Assembly (NCBI RefSeq): GCF_013415485.1
Contig: NZ_JACBXS010000014.1
Location: 1-64,000 of the forward strand
DNA length: 64,000 nt
Direction: 5' to 3'
Source: Rhabdonatronobacter sediminivivens
Lineage (GTDB): Bacteria; Pseudomonadota; Alphaproteobacteria; Rhodobacterales; Rhodobacteraceae
Numbering within the stretch: the first letter of the stretch is position 1; each line of letters begins with the position of its first letter. The notes below the pieces were generated by a model. That model searched no databases. It had not been told where the DNA came from and saw only the letters and a program-made list of their open reading frames with translations. The translations under genes and the position numbers were made by a program. Shown piece after piece: positions 17,913-27,834 of this stretch.

Positions 17913-18533
17913 ACCGCTTTCCTCCCGGTTTTATACCAAATTTATCATTGCAAGCAGACTCGGTCTGTCAAGCGTTCAGTTTTGGGTCATCTTTGGTTGT
18001 TGATCCGGCCGGGCAGCCCCGACGCCCTGCGTCACCTGGTCGCAGAGCCCGGGACTTTTGCCTGGCGCAGCGCGCAGGCAATCCAGCATGCCGCGCTGCG
18101 GCCAGGCCCCGCTCCGGCGCGCTCAAAGGGCATGACTTGCGGGCAGCGTCAGGCAAAAGCCCCTGACAACAATCGCTTGGCGTTGGCGCTGAGGGAACTG
18201 ACACGCGCCTGCATCGCCACCGCGGCGCACCCGGCATCGGGCATGACATCAAAGAATGCTGCAACCCGGCACCAACGGGTCGGCAGGATCGCACCCTTGC
18301 CAAGGATGTGGTCACGGACCACGGGCAGGCGGGCAGACCGGAGCGGTGCTTTCGGGCCTGTCCTGCACGCAAAAGCAGCGCGCTCTCGCATGGGTTGAGG
18401 CGATTGCCGGGCTCAGGCCAGACCGGAGCGGGTGATTCGGCGCTTCCCGGGCACGACCCTGCAGGGCCAGACAACCAACGCCCCTGCATATGCACCCCAT
18501 TTACAAATCCGGTTTTATAGTTATATTCAACCC
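17913..18533. other. 621-bp intergenic region, nothing recognised
   Basis: Region between the divergent Amt-like and ArsR genes. It is AT-rich at both ends (17925-17960 and 18490-18533), consistent with two outward promoters, and GC-rich in the middle. Open frames in the middle have no protein-like composition or ribosome-binding sites. TCCGGTTTTATAGTTATATTC just before the ArsR start is a plausible promoter and self-operator. Confidence 0.45.
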
Positions 18534-18875
18534 ATGACCTATGGCTCCGCCCCACCCCGCCTTTCGGTTCCGCGCGCCCTTGCCGCGCTGGGGCATGATG
18601 CACGGCTGTCGATCTTCCGCCTGCTGGTGCGCGCGGGCGATGATGGCATGATTGTCGGTGAGATCGGGCAACGGCTTGATCTTCCGGCGTCCACCCTGGC
18701 GCATCACCTGTCAACGCTGGTTCAGGCCGGACTTGTCACCCGTGAGCGGCGTGGACGCGAAACCGTGAATCGCGCCGATTACAAGGCCCTGCGTCAGGTG
18801 CTGGACTACGTGACCGAAGAGTGCTGCGCCGGTGTCGCCTCCGCAGACACGCGGGAGTCCCGGATTGCCGAGTGA
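18534..18875 (+). CDS. ArsR-family metalloregulator-like repressor
   Basis: 113 residues with an ArsR winged helix (RALAALGHDARLSIFRLL, LPASTLAHHLSTLVQAGLV). A Cys pair lies near the C-terminus (TEECCAG), which could bind a thiophilic metal or metalloid. The typical ELCVC site of classic ArsR in helix 3 is not visible. The ATG at 18534 is chosen because the upstream frame lacks similarity to the family. It is followed after 42 bp by a permease gene on the same strand, the usual pairing of an ArsR sensor with its efflux pump. Confidence 0.85.
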   Translation: MTYGSAPPRLSVPRALAALGHDARLSIFRLLVRAGDDGMIVGEIGQRLDLPASTLAHHLSTLVQAGLVTRERRGRETVNRADYKALRQVLDYVTEECCAGVASADTRESRIAE

Positions 18876-18917
18876 TTTCTGCACCTCAAAAACAACTACT
18901 AAACCGGATATATTGCC

Positions 18918-19964
18918 ATGACAGACGTCAACATCGCCTCGCATCCCCGCCTTGCAGCGGCGCGGATATGGAAGCAACAGAAACCCTGGCTGGCGGTGCT
19001 GGCCATCCTGGCCGTTCTGACCACCATAGACGCGGGTCAGGCCATTGAAACAGCGGGCTTTGCCGCTGCACAGCTGGTGTCGATCGCTCCGTTCCTGCTG
19101 GCCGCGATCGCTGTTGCGGCCTGGGCGGGGGCAACGGGGGCTGACCATCTGATCGCACGCGCTTTTACCGGAGCCCCCGCGACCATGATCGCCATGGGGG
19201 CGCTGGTCGGGGCGCTCTCGCCATTCTGCTCCTGCGGGGTGATCCCGTTGATTGCCGCCTTGCTGGCCATCGGCGTACCGCTGGCACCGGTCATGGCCTT
19301 CTGGCTGGCCAGCCCCCTGATGGACCCGTCGATGTTCGTGCTGACCAGTGGCGTGCTGGGGGTCGAATTCGCGCTGGCCAAGACCGTGGCAGCGATTGGC
19401 ATGGGGCTGCTGGGCGGCAGCGTGGTGCATCTGGCCCAGCGCGCGGGCGCATTGGGCGACCCGCTGCGCGAGGGGATCGGCGATGGCGGCTGCGGCGGGG
19501 CCAGACTGCGCGCGCCGCAAGCCCCCGTCTGGCGGTTCTGGCAAGACCCGTCCCGGCGCCAGAGATTCGGCCGGGAAGGCCTGCGCACCCTGCTGTTTCT
19601 GGCCAAATGGCTGACCCTTGCCTTTGTGCTGGAAAGCCTGATGCTGACCTATGTGCCCGCCGAAACCATCACCGCGCTGCTGGGCGGAACCGGGGTCATG
19701 CCGATCCTGACCGCAACCTTTGTGGGGGTGCCCGCCTATTTCAACGGCTACGCCGCGCTGCCGCTGGTGGGTGGGTTGATGACCCAGGGCATGGCCCCGG
19801 GGGCGGCCATGGCGTTTCTGGTGGCAGGCGGCGTGACCTCGCTTCCGGCGGCAATTGCGGTCTGGGCCTTGGTGCGCACGCATGTCTTTGCGCTTTACGT
19901 TGCCGTGTCGCTGGGCGGCGCCTTTGTGGTCGGCATGGGGTTTCAGGCCTTCTCGATGCTCTGA
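18918..19964 (+). CDS. permease of SO_0444/ArsP (DUF318) family
   Basis: 348 residues with about eight to ten membrane segments. The hallmark FCSCGVIPL near residue 108-116 and a second small-residue block (GVPAYFNGYAALPL) identify the DUF318 permease family. Its ArsP-type members export trivalent organoarsenicals and related compounds. A Gly/Cys loop GDGGCGGA lies in the cytoplasmic middle region. The upstream ArsR gene supports a thiol-reactive toxic substrate. The exact substrate is not readable, and other members have been proposed to move cupric or sulfur compounds. Confidence 0.8.
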   Translation: MTDVNIASHPRLAAARIWKQQKPWLAVLAILAVLTTIDAGQAIETAGFAAAQLVSIAPFLLAAIAVAAWAGATGADHLIARAFTGAPATMIAMGALVGALSPFCSCGVIPLIAALLAIGVPLAPVMAFWLASPLMDPSMFVLTSGVLGVEFALAKTVAAIGMGLLGGSVVHLAQRAGALGDPLREGIGDGGCGGARLRAPQAPVWRFWQDPSRRQRFGREGLRTLLFLAKWLTLAFVLESLMLTYVPAETITALLGGTGVMPILTATFVGVPAYFNGYAALPLVGGLMTQGMAPGAAMAFLVAGGVTSLPAAIAVWALVRTHVFALYVAVSLGGAFVVGMGFQAFSML

Positions 19965-20158
19965 GCGCGCGCAAAGCGGCGGGGGGGCTCCCGCCCGTCG
20001 CCCTGCGCGCGGGGCGCGCAGGCTCCCGTTGGGCCGGGCAGCGCGCAGGCGCGCGCTGCGGTTGCCCTTCGGGGCCGTTGTGACCCAAGGTCTTGCGGCT
20101 GAGGGGCTGCAGTGGTCTATTGCTGGGAAACCTCCGCCATAACCGGAATCGAGCAGCC

Positions 20159-22111
20159 ATGAATGACCTCCTGTCCTCGGCCCCTGAGACATATGACGCC
20201 GCCTCGATCGAGGTGCTGGAGGGGCTGGAGCCCGTTCGCAAGCGCCCCGGCATGTATATCGGCGGCACGGATGAGCGCGCGCTGCACCATCTGGTGGCCG
20301 AGGTTCTGGACAATTCCATGGACGAGGCCGTCGCCGGCCATGCCAACCGGATCGAGGTAGAGTTCCACGCCGACCACAGCGTCACCATCCGTGACAATGG
20401 CCGCGGCATCCCCATCGACCCCCACCCCAAGTTCCCGGAGAAATCCGCGCTGGAGGTGATCCTGTGCACGTTGCATGCGGGGGGCAAGTTCTCGGGCAAG
20501 GCGTATCAGACCTCGGGCGGGTTGCACGGGGTCGGGGCCTCGGTGGTCAATGCGCTGTCTGACCATATGCGGGTCGAGGTTGCGCGCAACCGCGAGCTTC
20601 ATGCACAGGAGTTTTCGCGCGGGATCCCCCAGGGGCCGGTGGCGCGCGTTGGCCCGGCACCCAACCGGCGCGGGACCTCGGTCACGTTCCACCCGGACCC
20701 GGAGATCTTTGGCACGCTGAAGCTGCGGCCCGCGCGGTTGCTGCGGATGGCGAAATCCAAGGCCTATCTGTTTTCGGGCGTGGAAATCCGCTGGAAATCC
20801 GAGGTTGCGGATGGCGATACGCCGCTGGAGGCCACGTTCCATTTTCCGGGCGGGTTGGCCGATTACCTGGGCGAGCAGCTCTCGGGCGCCGTCACATATG
20901 CCGATCGCCCCTTTGCCGGGCGGGTGGAGTTTCAGGAGAAATTCGGCCAGCCCGGCGCCGTGGAATGGGCGATCAACTGGACCCCGGCGCGCGATGGTTT
21001 CGTCCAGAGCTATTGCAACACCGTCCCCACCCCCGAAGGCGGCACCCATGAGGCCGGGTTCTGGTCCGCGGTGCTGCGCGGCATCCGGGCGTATGGCGAA
21101 CTGGCGGGCAACAAGAAGGCCGCCCAGATCACGCGCGAGGACATGGCCGCGGGCGGTTGCGCGCTGGTGTCCTGTTTCATCCGCGAGCCTGAATTTGTGG
21201 GTCAGACCAAGGATCGCCTCGCCACGCAGGAGGCCGCGCGCATGGTCGAGGGCGCGGTGCGGGACCATTTCGACAACTGGCTGGCCGCCGACACCAAGGC
21301 CGCGGGCGCGATCCTGGATTTCCTGGTGCTGCGGGCCGAGGAACGGCTGAAACGCCGCGCCGAGAAGGAGACCAGCCGCAAATCCGCCACCAAGAAGCTG
21401 CGCCTGCCCGGCAAGCTGGTGGATTGCACCGCCACCAACCGCATCGGCACCGAACTGTTCATTGTCGAAGGCGACAGCGCGGGCGGATCTGCCAAGATGG
21501 CGCGCGACCGCAAGACCCAGGCCCTGCTGCCGCTGCGGGGCAAGATCCTGAACGTGATCGGCGCAGCCAGCAGCAAGCTGGGCCAGAACGCCGAGATCAA
21601 CGACCTGTGCCAGGCGCTGGGCGTGGGGCTGGGGTCGAAGTTCCGGCTCGATGACCTGCGCTATGACCGGATCATCATCATGACCGATGCCGATGTGGAC
21701 GGGGCGCATATCGCGGCGCTGCTGATGACCTTCTTCTTCACCCAGATGCGCCCGATGATCGACGCGGGCCACCTGTATCTGGCCTGCCCGCCGCTGTTCC
21801 GGCTGACCCAGGGGCCAAAGCGCGCCTACGCGCTGGACGAGGCCGAAAAGGCGCGCCTGATCGCCGAGGGGTTTGGCGGCAAGGGCAAGATCGATGTCTC
21901 GCGCTTCAAGGGGTTGGGCGAGATGGACGCCAAGGACCTGAAGGAAACCACCATGGACCCGGCGTCCCGGCGGCTGATCCGGGTGAGCGTGGATGACGAC
22001 CTGCCGGGTGAAACCGGGGACCTGGTGGAGCGGCTGATGGGCAAGAAGCCGGAACTGCGGTTCCAGTATATCAGCGAGAATGCCCGGTTTGTGGAGGAGT
22101 TGGATGTGTGA
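20159..22111 (+). CDS. parE: DNA topoisomerase IV subunit B (ParE)
   Basis: A 650-residue type IIA topoisomerase ATPase subunit. The GHKL ATPase motifs are EVLDNSMDEAVAG near 50, RDNGRGIP near 80 and GLHGVGASVVNALS near 120. The Toprim domain has EGDSAGGSAKMARDR near 435-450 and TDADVDGAHIAALL near 505-518, and the C-terminus carries RFKGLGEMD. It works with ParC (not in the window) to decatenate daughter chromosomes. ParE rather than GyrB is preferred on length, since GyrB is about 800 residues. The ATG at 20159 gives the expected MNDLL-type short N-terminus. Confidence 0.93.
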   Translation: MNDLLSSAPETYDAASIEVLEGLEPVRKRPGMYIGGTDERALHHLVAEVLDNSMDEAVAGHANRIEVEFHADHSVTIRDNGRGIPIDPHPKFPEKSALEVILCTLHAGGKFSGKAYQTSGGLHGVGASVVNALSDHMRVEVARNRELHAQEFSRGIPQGPVARVGPAPNRRGTSVTFHPDPEIFGTLKLRPARLLRMAKSKAYLFSGVEIRWKSEVADGDTPLEATFHFPGGLADYLGEQLSGAVTYADRPFAGRVEFQEKFGQPGAVEWAINWTPARDGFVQSYCNTVPTPEGGTHEAGFWSAVLRGIRAYGELAGNKKAAQITREDMAAGGCALVSCFIREPEFVGQTKDRLATQEAARMVEGAVRDHFDNWLAADTKAAGAILDFLVLRAEERLKRRAEKETSRKSATKKLRLPGKLVDCTATNRIGTELFIVEGDSAGGSAKMARDRKTQALLPLRGKILNVIGAASSKLGQNAEINDLCQALGVGLGSKFRLDDLRYDRIIIMTDADVDGAHIAALLMTFFFTQMRPMIDAGHLYLACPPLFRLTQGPKRAYALDEAEKARLIAEGFGGKGKIDVSRFKGLGEMDAKDLKETTMDPASRRLIRVSVDDDLPGETGDLVERLMGKKPELRFQYISENARFVEELDV

Positions 22112-22489
22112 GGCTGTGGGCGGGGTGATGCCGTGCGGCGGGCTTTTGCGCTTGAAGAAGAATGAGCCAATCCATTTGACGACACCTCTTCGGCCCCCCG
22201 AGTGACCTTAGGGCGTGAACTCCGAAACCCGCACCCCGCGAAAACACCGTTCTCAGAGGGCGAAATGTTGACCTTTGGGGGAGAAGATCACGGACGAAAT
22301 ACCGCACGCTGGCCATGGTCCCGATGAACCCCACGACCACGACAAGGATCACGATGGCGATGACACGGGGGGACATGGGCAGGCGCTCCGGGTTGGTCTG
22401 GGGCGCGTTGTAGCTTGCGGGGGGGAGGGGAGCAACGGGGGCGGTTGTCGCTGTGGACGGGCGCCGGTGTTGGCGCGGTCACAAGCTGG
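22112..22489. other. 378-bp intergenic region with doubtful small ORF
   Basis: Between parE and the DUF2442 gene. A minus-strand frame from an ATG at 22376 starts with one convincing hydrophobic helix (VIAIVILVVVVGFIGTM) and continues with low-complexity sequence into the end of parE. No ribosome-binding site precedes it. It may be a small membrane protein or chance. Nothing else was recognised. Confidence 0.3.
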
Positions 22490-22723
22490 TCAGGCGGCGC
22501 TGGTGGCGGGTTTGCCTGCGAGAAGGGCTGGGATCGAGATGTCTTCATCCAGCTCCGCCCAATGCAGGCCGAAAGGGGTAATCTCAACCGCTTCGCGCTG
22601 TTCCGGGGTCGCGTTTAGCAGGCGCGGGAACCAGACCAGCGGCACACCGAGGGTGCGGCCATCCGTCAGGGCGAGCCACAGGGTTGCGTCGTCGAAGCTG
22701 ACCTTATGCGCTGAAATGGTCAT
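22490..22723 (-). CDS. DUF2442 domain protein
   Basis: A 77-residue protein that matches the DUF2442 pattern, with VSFDDATLWLALTDGRTLGVPLVWFPRL and the closing IHW-like GLHWAELDEDISI (read here as two short motifs). DUF2442 proteins are small, of unknown function, and are often paired with a DUF4160 gene in toxin-antitoxin-like arrangements. No DUF4160 partner is visible here. It sits at the edge of the AT-rich islet but has normal GC-rich codons itself. Confidence 0.8.
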   Translation of the reverse strand: MTISAHKVSFDDATLWLALTDGRTLGVPLVWFPRLLNATPEQREAVEITPFGLHWAELDEDISIPALLAGKPATSAA

Positions 22724-22729
22724 TTGGAG

Positions 22730-23500
22730 ATATTGTGGTACAAAACACTAGTTTCTTGATGCCGCTCACATTGTTCCAGACACTCTACTCAAGCCTAAAC
22801 TCAACCCCACTTCGTTCAAAACTCTCGATCACTTGCTGTTGCTCTTGCGCGCTAATCCCAGAGAAGCTTCGGCGCGGTACAAACACCCAGTCTTTTTGCC
22901 CAAAACTTGAGTAATGAAAATCAGATAGCTTATTGCTTTGGTACAAGTGGAGGACCAAGTCATTCGGCAATAATTCAATAAAATTAGTAACATAGGTCGG
23001 GGCTATCGCATTTGTAGTAATGCCATCCGCTACAATAAGCAGGAATGCCTCATTTATTGGCTTGGCATCCATCCTAGCGATAGAGAATTTCATCTCTGAA
23101 ATCTCGGTGAGTAGCTTTGATGTGTTTTCCGCTGCTTCGACGCTAGCGTCCATGGCGATCGAAATGCCATCATTCAATCGATCAAATTCGCGTGGTAGCC
23201 AAACGTACGTGGGGATTGCAACGAGCGCGATCGCGACTGCTCCTCCCGCAAAAGTTGCAGAGGCGGTTTTGAGCCAATCCTTCATTTCTGAATCCAACAC
23301 ATACTCACCCAATACGTCTATTTGAGTAACAAAAAAAGAGTACCCAAAGACAGCACACCAAAAGCAAAGAATGTCAAAAGCGCTGTCATAAATGCTATCA
23401 GGGTTTTGTGGCGCACGAGTCTCTCCCCAGTATCATAGCTTAACATGCTTACTCAAACAAACTAAGCTTCCGTTACCAACGCGGACGCAAATCTAGCTTA
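22730..23500. other. AT-rich islet of probable foreign origin
   Basis: By eye this stretch is far poorer in G and C than the flanking genes, and codon third positions in its one gene are commonly A or T. It holds the 175-residue membrane protein gene and about 200 bases of non-coding AT-rich DNA upstream of it. It is bounded by DUF2442 and lepA. No transposase, tRNA or flanking direct repeat was found, so the mode of entry is unknown. Confidence 0.6.
22785..23312 (-). CDS. unrecognised membrane-anchored protein in AT-rich islet
   Basis: 175 residues from the ATG at 23312, or 166 from the in-frame ATG at 23285 (MKDWLKTASATF). One membrane helix is visible near residues 18-38 (GGAVAIALVAIPTYVWL), followed by a likely coiled-coil stretch (ASVEAAENTSKLLTEISEM) and a soluble C-terminal domain with SFGQKDWVFVPRR. 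I do not recognise the family. Codon use is AT-rich, unlike the neighbours, which suggests recent transfer. No partner gene lies next to it except DUF2442 downstream. Confidence 0.65.
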   Translation of the reverse strand: MGEYVLDSEMKDWLKTASATFAGGAVAIALVAIPTYVWLPREFDRLNDGISIAMDASVEAAENTSKLLTEISEMKFSIARMDAKPINEAFLLIVADGITTNAIAPTYVTNFIELLPNDLVLHLYQSNKLSDFHYSSFGQKDWVFVPRRSFSGISAQEQQQVIESFERSGVEFRLE

Positions 23501-23543
23501 TGATCCACCAGCCCTCCGCTTGCGCTCCGGGCGTTCGGACCTG

Positions 23544-23586
23544 AAAACGCTCCCCCGGAGCATTTTCACTCTCGGCCAAGGCCGAG
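23544..23586 (-). terminator. probable lepA terminator (two hairpins)
   Basis: Immediately downstream of lepA on the minus strand are the perfect hairpin CTCGGCC-TT-GGCCGAG (23571-23586) and then GCTCC-GGG-GGAGC followed by GTTTTC (down to 23544). The second, with its short T tract, fits a factor-independent terminator. Confidence 0.5.
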
Positions 23587-23595
23587 GGTCGGTCC

Positions 23596-25395
23596 TCACC
23601 CATCCATCTTCAACGCGCTAATGAACGCCTGTTGCGGGATCTCCACTTTCCCGAACTGGCGCATCTTCTTCTTGCCGGCCTTCTGCTTCTCCAGCAGCTT
23701 CTTCTTGCGCGTCACGTCCCCGCCGTAGCATTTGGCGGTCACGTCCTTGCGCATGGCGGCCAGGGTCTCGCGGGCGATGACCTTGCCGCCGATGGCGGCC
23801 TGGATCGGGATCTTGAACATGTGCCGCGGGATCAGTTCCTTCAGCTTCTCGCACATGGCCCGCCCGCGCCCCTCGGCCCGGTCGCGGTGGACCATCATCG
23901 ACAGCGCGTCCACGGGTTCGTCATTCACAAGGATCTGCATCTTGACCAGCCTGTCCTCACGGTAGCCGGTGATTTCATAATCGAACGAGGCATAGCCCTT
24001 GGTGACGGATTTCAGCCGGTCGTAGAAATCGAACACGACCTCATTGAGCGGCAGGTCATAGACCACCATGGCGCGCGACCCGGCGTAGGTCAGTTCGGCC
24101 TGGATGCCGCGCCGGTCCTGGCAGAGTTTCAGCACATCGCCCAGGTATTCATCCGGCACCAGGATCGTGGCCTTGATGCGCGGCTCCTCGATATGGTCGA
24201 CATGGGTCAGGTCCGGCAGGTCGGCGGGGTTGTGCAGCTCCTGCATCGAGCCATCGCGCATATGGACATGATAGACCACGCTGGGCGCGGTGGTAATCAG
24301 GTCGATGTCATATTCGCGTTCCAGCCGGTCGCGGATGACCTCCAGATGCAGCAGGCCCAGAAATCCGCAGCGGAAGCCAAACCCCAGCGCGGCAGAGCTT
24401 TCCATTTCATAGGTAAAACTGGCGTCATTCAGCGCCAGCTTGTCGATTGCACCGCGCAGGCCTTCGAAGTCATTGCTGTCCACGGGGAACAACCCGCAGA
24501 ACACCACCGGGATCGACGGCTTGAACCCCGGCAGGGGCTCGGTGCAGCCTTTCTTTTCATGGGTGATGGTATCGCCGACCTTGGTGTCGCGCACCTGCTT
24601 GATGGAGCCGGTGAAGATGCCGATCTCGCCCGGGCCAAGTTCCGGCGTGTCCACCATGGCCGGTTTCAGCACCGCCAGCTTGTCCACGCCATGGGTCGCG
24701 CCGGTCTGCATCATCTTGATCTTGTCGCCCTTGCGGATGACCCCGTCCATCACCCGGATCAGCACCACCACGCCCAGATAGGGGTCATACCAGCTGTCCA
24801 CCAGCATCGCCTTCAGGGGCGCATCGCGGTCGCCCTTTGGCGCAGGCAGGCGGGTGACGATGGCCTCCAGCACCTCCGGAATGCCCAGGCCGGATTTGGC
24901 GCTGATCTCCACGGCTTCCGAGGCGTCGATGCCGATCACATCCTCAATCTGTTCGCGCACCCGGTCCGGTTCCGCCGCGGGCAGGTCGATCTTGTTCAGA
25001 ACCGGCACGATCTCATGGTTTGCGTCGATGGCGGTGTAGACATTGGCCAGTGTCTGCGCCTCAACCCCCTGGGAGGCATCCACCACCAGAAGCGAGCCTT
25101 CGACCGCGCGCATGGAGCGGCTGACCTCATAGGCGAAATCAACATGACCCGGCGTGTCGATCAGATTCAGGATATAGGTGTGGCCATCCTTCGCCGGGTA
25201 TTCGATCCGCACGGTGTTGGCCTTGATGGTGATACCGCGCTCACGCTCGATATCCATGGCGTCAAGCAACTGATCCTTCATGTCGCGTTCGGCCACCGTC
25301 CCGGTGAGCTGGATCAGCCGGTCGGCAAGGGTGGATTTGCCGTGGTCGATATGCGCCACGATGGAGAAATTGCGGATGCGATCAAGCTGGGTCAT
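23596..25395 (-). CDS. lepA: elongation factor 4 (LepA)
   Basis: A 599-residue translational GTPase that back-translocates stalled ribosomes. G-domain motifs are [14 protein letters not shown] (P-loop), [11 protein letters not shown] (switch I), DTPGHVDF and NKIDLPAA. The C-terminus has the LepA-specific CTD ending, with [21 protein letters not shown]. Length matches the family. The ATG at 25395 ([12 protein letters not shown]) is the conserved start; the frame stays open upstream but without homology. It is transcribed alone or after the SLC13 gene, whose stop lies 62 bp upstream. Confidence 0.95.
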   Translation of the reverse strand: MTQLDRIRNFSIVAHIDHGKSTLADRLIQLTGTVAERDMKDQLLDAMDIERERGITIKANTVRIEYPAKDGHTYILNLIDTPGHVDFAYEVSRSMRAVEGSLLVVDASQGVEAQTLANVYTAIDANHEIVPVLNKIDLPAAEPDRVREQIEDVIGIDASEAVEISAKSGLGIPEVLEAIVTRLPAPKGDRDAPLKAMLVDSWYDPYLGVVVLIRVMDGVIRKGDKIKMMQTGATHGVDKLAVLKPAMVDTPELGPGEIGIFTGSIKQVRDTKVGDTITHEKKGCTEPLPGFKPSIPVVFCGLFPVDSNDFEGLRGAIDKLALNDASFTYEMESSAALGFGFRCGFLGLLHLEVIRDRLEREYDIDLITTAPSVVYHVHMRDGSMQELHNPADLPDLTHVDHIEEPRIKATILVPDEYLGDVLKLCQDRRGIQAELTYAGSRAMVVYDLPLNEVVFDFYDRLKSVTKGYASFDYEITGYREDRLVKMQILVNDEPVDALSMMVHRDRAEGRGRAMCEKLKELIPRHMFKIPIQAAIGGKVIARETLAAMRKDVTAKCYGGDVTRKKKLLEKQKAGKKKMRQFGKVEIPQQAFISALKMDG

Positions 25396-25457
25396 GGCGC
25401 GGATATGCGGCGCAAAAGGGTTGCGGTCAAGCGCTGTTCGCTGTGGCACGGTGCGGT

Positions 25458-26927
25458 TCAGCCCGCCCCGGGCAGCATCGGCGCCAGCAGCAGCGCCGCC
25501 CCCGTGACCAGGGCGATCGACAGCAGGTTCATCCACACCCCGGCGCGGATCATGGCGGCAACCGTCACATGTCCGGTGGCAAAGACAATCGCATTGGGGG
25601 GCGTTGCCGCAGGCAGCATGAAGGCGCAACTGGCGGCCATGGCCACCGCCGCCGACAGCACCACCACATCCATCCCCGTTCCGGCCGCAATCGTGGCCAG
25701 GATCGGCAGGAGCGCGGCCACCACGGCGGTGTTCGAGGCGATCTCGGTCAGCAGGATCACCGTGGCCGCCAGCATCAGGACGAACAGCACCGGCGGCACG
25801 GCGCCAAGACCGGCAAACGCTTCGCCGATCCAGACGGCCAGCCCGCTGCGCTCCATGGCGCCGGCCAGCGACAGCCCGCCGCCAAACAGCAGCAGCACCT
25901 GCCAGGGGATGCGCTTGCCCTCATCCCAGGTCAGCAGGGGCCGCGCCTGCCCCTGCCCGGCCGGGATCAGATACAGCGCCCCCGCACAGAGCAGCGCAAT
26001 CCCCGCATCGCTCAGCCCCTCCAGCCCCGGCAGGCGGTTGAGCAACGGGCGGGTCATCCACAGCACCGCAGCGGTGGCAAAAACCAGGGCCACCCGGGCC
26101 TCAGCCCGTTGCAGGGCGCCGGGGCGCAGATCGGCCAGCAGCGCCTGACCACCGGCGCCATCGCCACGGGCCACCGGATAGACCAGCCGCGTCAGCACCA
26201 GCCAGCCCAGCGGCAGGAACACCACCACCAGCGGCAGGCCAACCAGGGACCAGGCGGCAAAGGACAGGTCAATCCCGTGGCTGTCCAGAAGATACCCCGC
26301 CAGCAACGCATTGGGCGGCGTGCCGATCAGCGTGCCCACCCCGCCGATACTGGCGCCGAACGCCAGTCCCAGCAGCAGCGACAGCGCAAAGCGGCGGCTG
26401 GCGGCGCCATCACTGGCCCGCGCCTCAAAGGCTGCGATCACCGACACCGCCACCGGCAGCATCAGCACCACGGCGGCGGTATTGCTGATCCACATGGACA
26501 GGAAACCGCTGGCCAGCATGAACCCCAGCACCAGGCGGCGCGGCGCGGTCCCCACCAGGCGCACCACCCCATGGGCCAGCCGCGCATGCAGCCCCCAGTG
26601 CTGGACCGCAGCCGCCAGCATCAGCCCGCCCAGAAACAGGAATATCAGCGGATTGCCATACGAGGCCGCCGCCGCCGCCACATCGCCGATCCCCGCCAGC
26701 GGCAGCACGATCAGCGGCAGAAGCGAGGTTATGGCGATGGGCACGGGTTCCGTGCTCCACCAGATCGCCATCATCAGCGCCAAGCCCAGCACCCGCCAGC
26801 CCGCCACCGGCAGATCGCCGGGGGGCGGCAGCACAAACACCACCGTCAGCGCCAGCACCCCTGCCACCAACCCCAACCAGGCCGAGGCAGGCAGCAATCC
26901 CTTCGGGGGCTGGTCGGTTGCGGCCAT
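25458..26927 (-). CDS. SLC13/DASS-family anion symporter
   Basis: 489 residues with about 11-12 membrane helices. It contains two copies of the family's SNT motif: [13 protein letters not shown] near 155 and [14 protein letters not shown] near 400. It also has [15 protein letters not shown] near 60 and a GTPPNAL loop typical of DASS carriers. These proteins move dicarboxylates, citrate or sulfate with sodium. The substrate cannot be read from sequence. The gene lies between yebC and lepA on the same strand with no functional link evident. Confidence 0.88.
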   Translation of the reverse strand: MAATDQPPKGLLPASAWLGLVAGVLALTVVFVLPPPGDLPVAGWRVLGLALMMAIWWSTEPVPIAITSLLPLIVLPLAGIGDVAAAAASYGNPLIFLFLGGLMLAAAVQHWGLHARLAHGVVRLVGTAPRRLVLGFMLASGFLSMWISNTAAVVLMLPVAVSVIAAFEARASDGAASRRFALSLLLGLAFGASIGGVGTLIGTPPNALLAGYLLDSHGIDLSFAAWSLVGLPLVVVFLPLGWLVLTRLVYPVARGDGAGGQALLADLRPGALQRAEARVALVFATAAVLWMTRPLLNRLPGLEGLSDAGIALLCAGALYLIPAGQGQARPLLTWDEGKRIPWQVLLLFGGGLSLAGAMERSGLAVWIGEAFAGLGAVPPVLFVLMLAATVILLTEIASNTAVVAALLPILATIAAGTGMDVVVLSAAVAMAASCAFMLPAATPPNAIVFATGHVTVAAMIRAGVWMNLLSIALVTGAALLLAPMLPGAG

Positions 26928-26955
26928 GTCTGCGTCCCTGCCGGGCCTGCCCCGC

Positions 26956-27696
26956 TCAGAGCTGGGCCATCACCTCGTCCGAAACCTCGAAATTGGCGGT
27001 GACGGATTGCACATCGTCATCATCCTCCAGCGCTTCGATCAGCTTCATCAGCTTCTGCGCGCCTTCCAGATCCAGTTCGGTGGTGGTCTGCGGACGCCAG
27101 ACCAGCCGCGTGGTCTCGGATTCGCCCAACTCCCCTTCCAGCGCGGTCGAAACAGCGTTCAGATCCGACCCCTGGCACCAGATCACATGCCCGTCGTCCG
27201 AGCTTTCGACATCCTCGGCCCCGGCCTCGATCGCCGCCAACAGCACGGTTTCGGCATCGCCCACATCGGCCGGATAGACCACCTGCCCCATGCGGTCGAA
27301 CATGAAGCCCACGGACCCGGTCTCGCCCAGGTTGCCGCCGTTCTTGGAAAAGGTGGACCGCACGTTCGAGGCCGTCCGGTTACGGTTGTCGGTCATCGCC
27401 TCGACAATCACCGCCACACCGCCGGGGCCATAGCCTTCGTAGCGGATTTCCTCGTAATTCTCGGCATCGCCGCCCGTGGCCTTCTTGATCGCGCGTTCGA
27501 TATTGTCCTTGGGCATGGAATTCGACTTGGCTTCCTTGACCGCCAGCCGCAGGCGCGGGTTCTTTTCGGGGTCAGGGTCGCCCATCTTGGCGGCGACGGT
27601 GATTTCCTTGGACAGCCGCGAAAACAGTTTGGCACGGACCGCATCCTGCCGACCCTTGCGGTGCTGAATATTGGCCCATTTGGAATGACCTGCCAT
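26956..27696 (-). CDS. yebC: YebC/PmpR-family protein (TACO1-like)
   Basis: 246 residues starting [15 protein letters not shown], the signature start of the family. [15 protein letters not shown] and [10 protein letters not shown] follow in the first half, with an acidic C-terminal region. YebC members were described as transcriptional regulators, and more recently as helping ribosomes through proline stretches. The ATG at 27696 is fixed by the conserved start; 21 upstream in-frame codons are not conserved. It ends 28 bp before the SLC13 start. Confidence 0.95.
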   Translation of the reverse strand: MAGHSKWANIQHRKGRQDAVRAKLFSRLSKEITVAAKMGDPDPEKNPRLRLAVKEAKSNSMPKDNIERAIKKATGGDAENYEEIRYEGYGPGGVAVIVEAMTDNRNRTASNVRSTFSKNGGNLGETGSVGFMFDRMGQVVYPADVGDAETVLLAAIEAGAEDVESSDDGHVIWCQGSDLNAVSTALEGELGESETTRLVWRPQTTTELDLEGAQKLMKLIEALEDDDDVQSVTANFEVSDEVMAQL

Positions 27697-27776
27697 GGGG
27701 GCTCCGTTCTGACTGAATGATCCGGGCTTGCTATAGGACAGGGGCACCCTGCGGGGCAAGAGGAACCCCGCCCAGC

Positions 27777-27809
27777 AAAAAGGGCCGCGCCCCCTCCGGC
27801 ACGGCCCTT
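27777..27809 (-). terminator. rho-independent terminator of carD
   Basis: On the minus strand an AAGGGCCG / CGGCCCTT stem (arms 27802-27809 and 27780-27787, loop about 14 nt, partly extendable) is followed by a run of Ts (As at 27777-27781). It lies 25 bp downstream of carD and upstream of yebC. Confidence 0.8.
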
Positions 27810-27834
27810 GCGGGTGTGTTGTGCAACGGCGCGC

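Noticed and set aside
17968-18714. A 248-codon minus-strand frame between the Amt-like and ArsR genes
   Set aside because: No family pattern, no ribosome site, and it runs into the ArsR coding region in antisense.
19965-20158. GC-rich self-complementary stretch between the permease and parE as a terminator
   Set aside because: Several GC-rich arms can pair, but no T run follows on either strand, so no terminator is called.
22071-22376. Possible single-helix membrane protein after parE
   Set aside because: Only the first 25 residues look real, no ribosome site precedes it, and it overlaps the parE end. It is kept only as a note in the intergenic entry.
23632-26148. An 838-codon open frame on the plus strand opposite lepA and the SLC13 gene
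   Set aside because: Antisense shadow of two well-recognised genes in GC-rich DNA.
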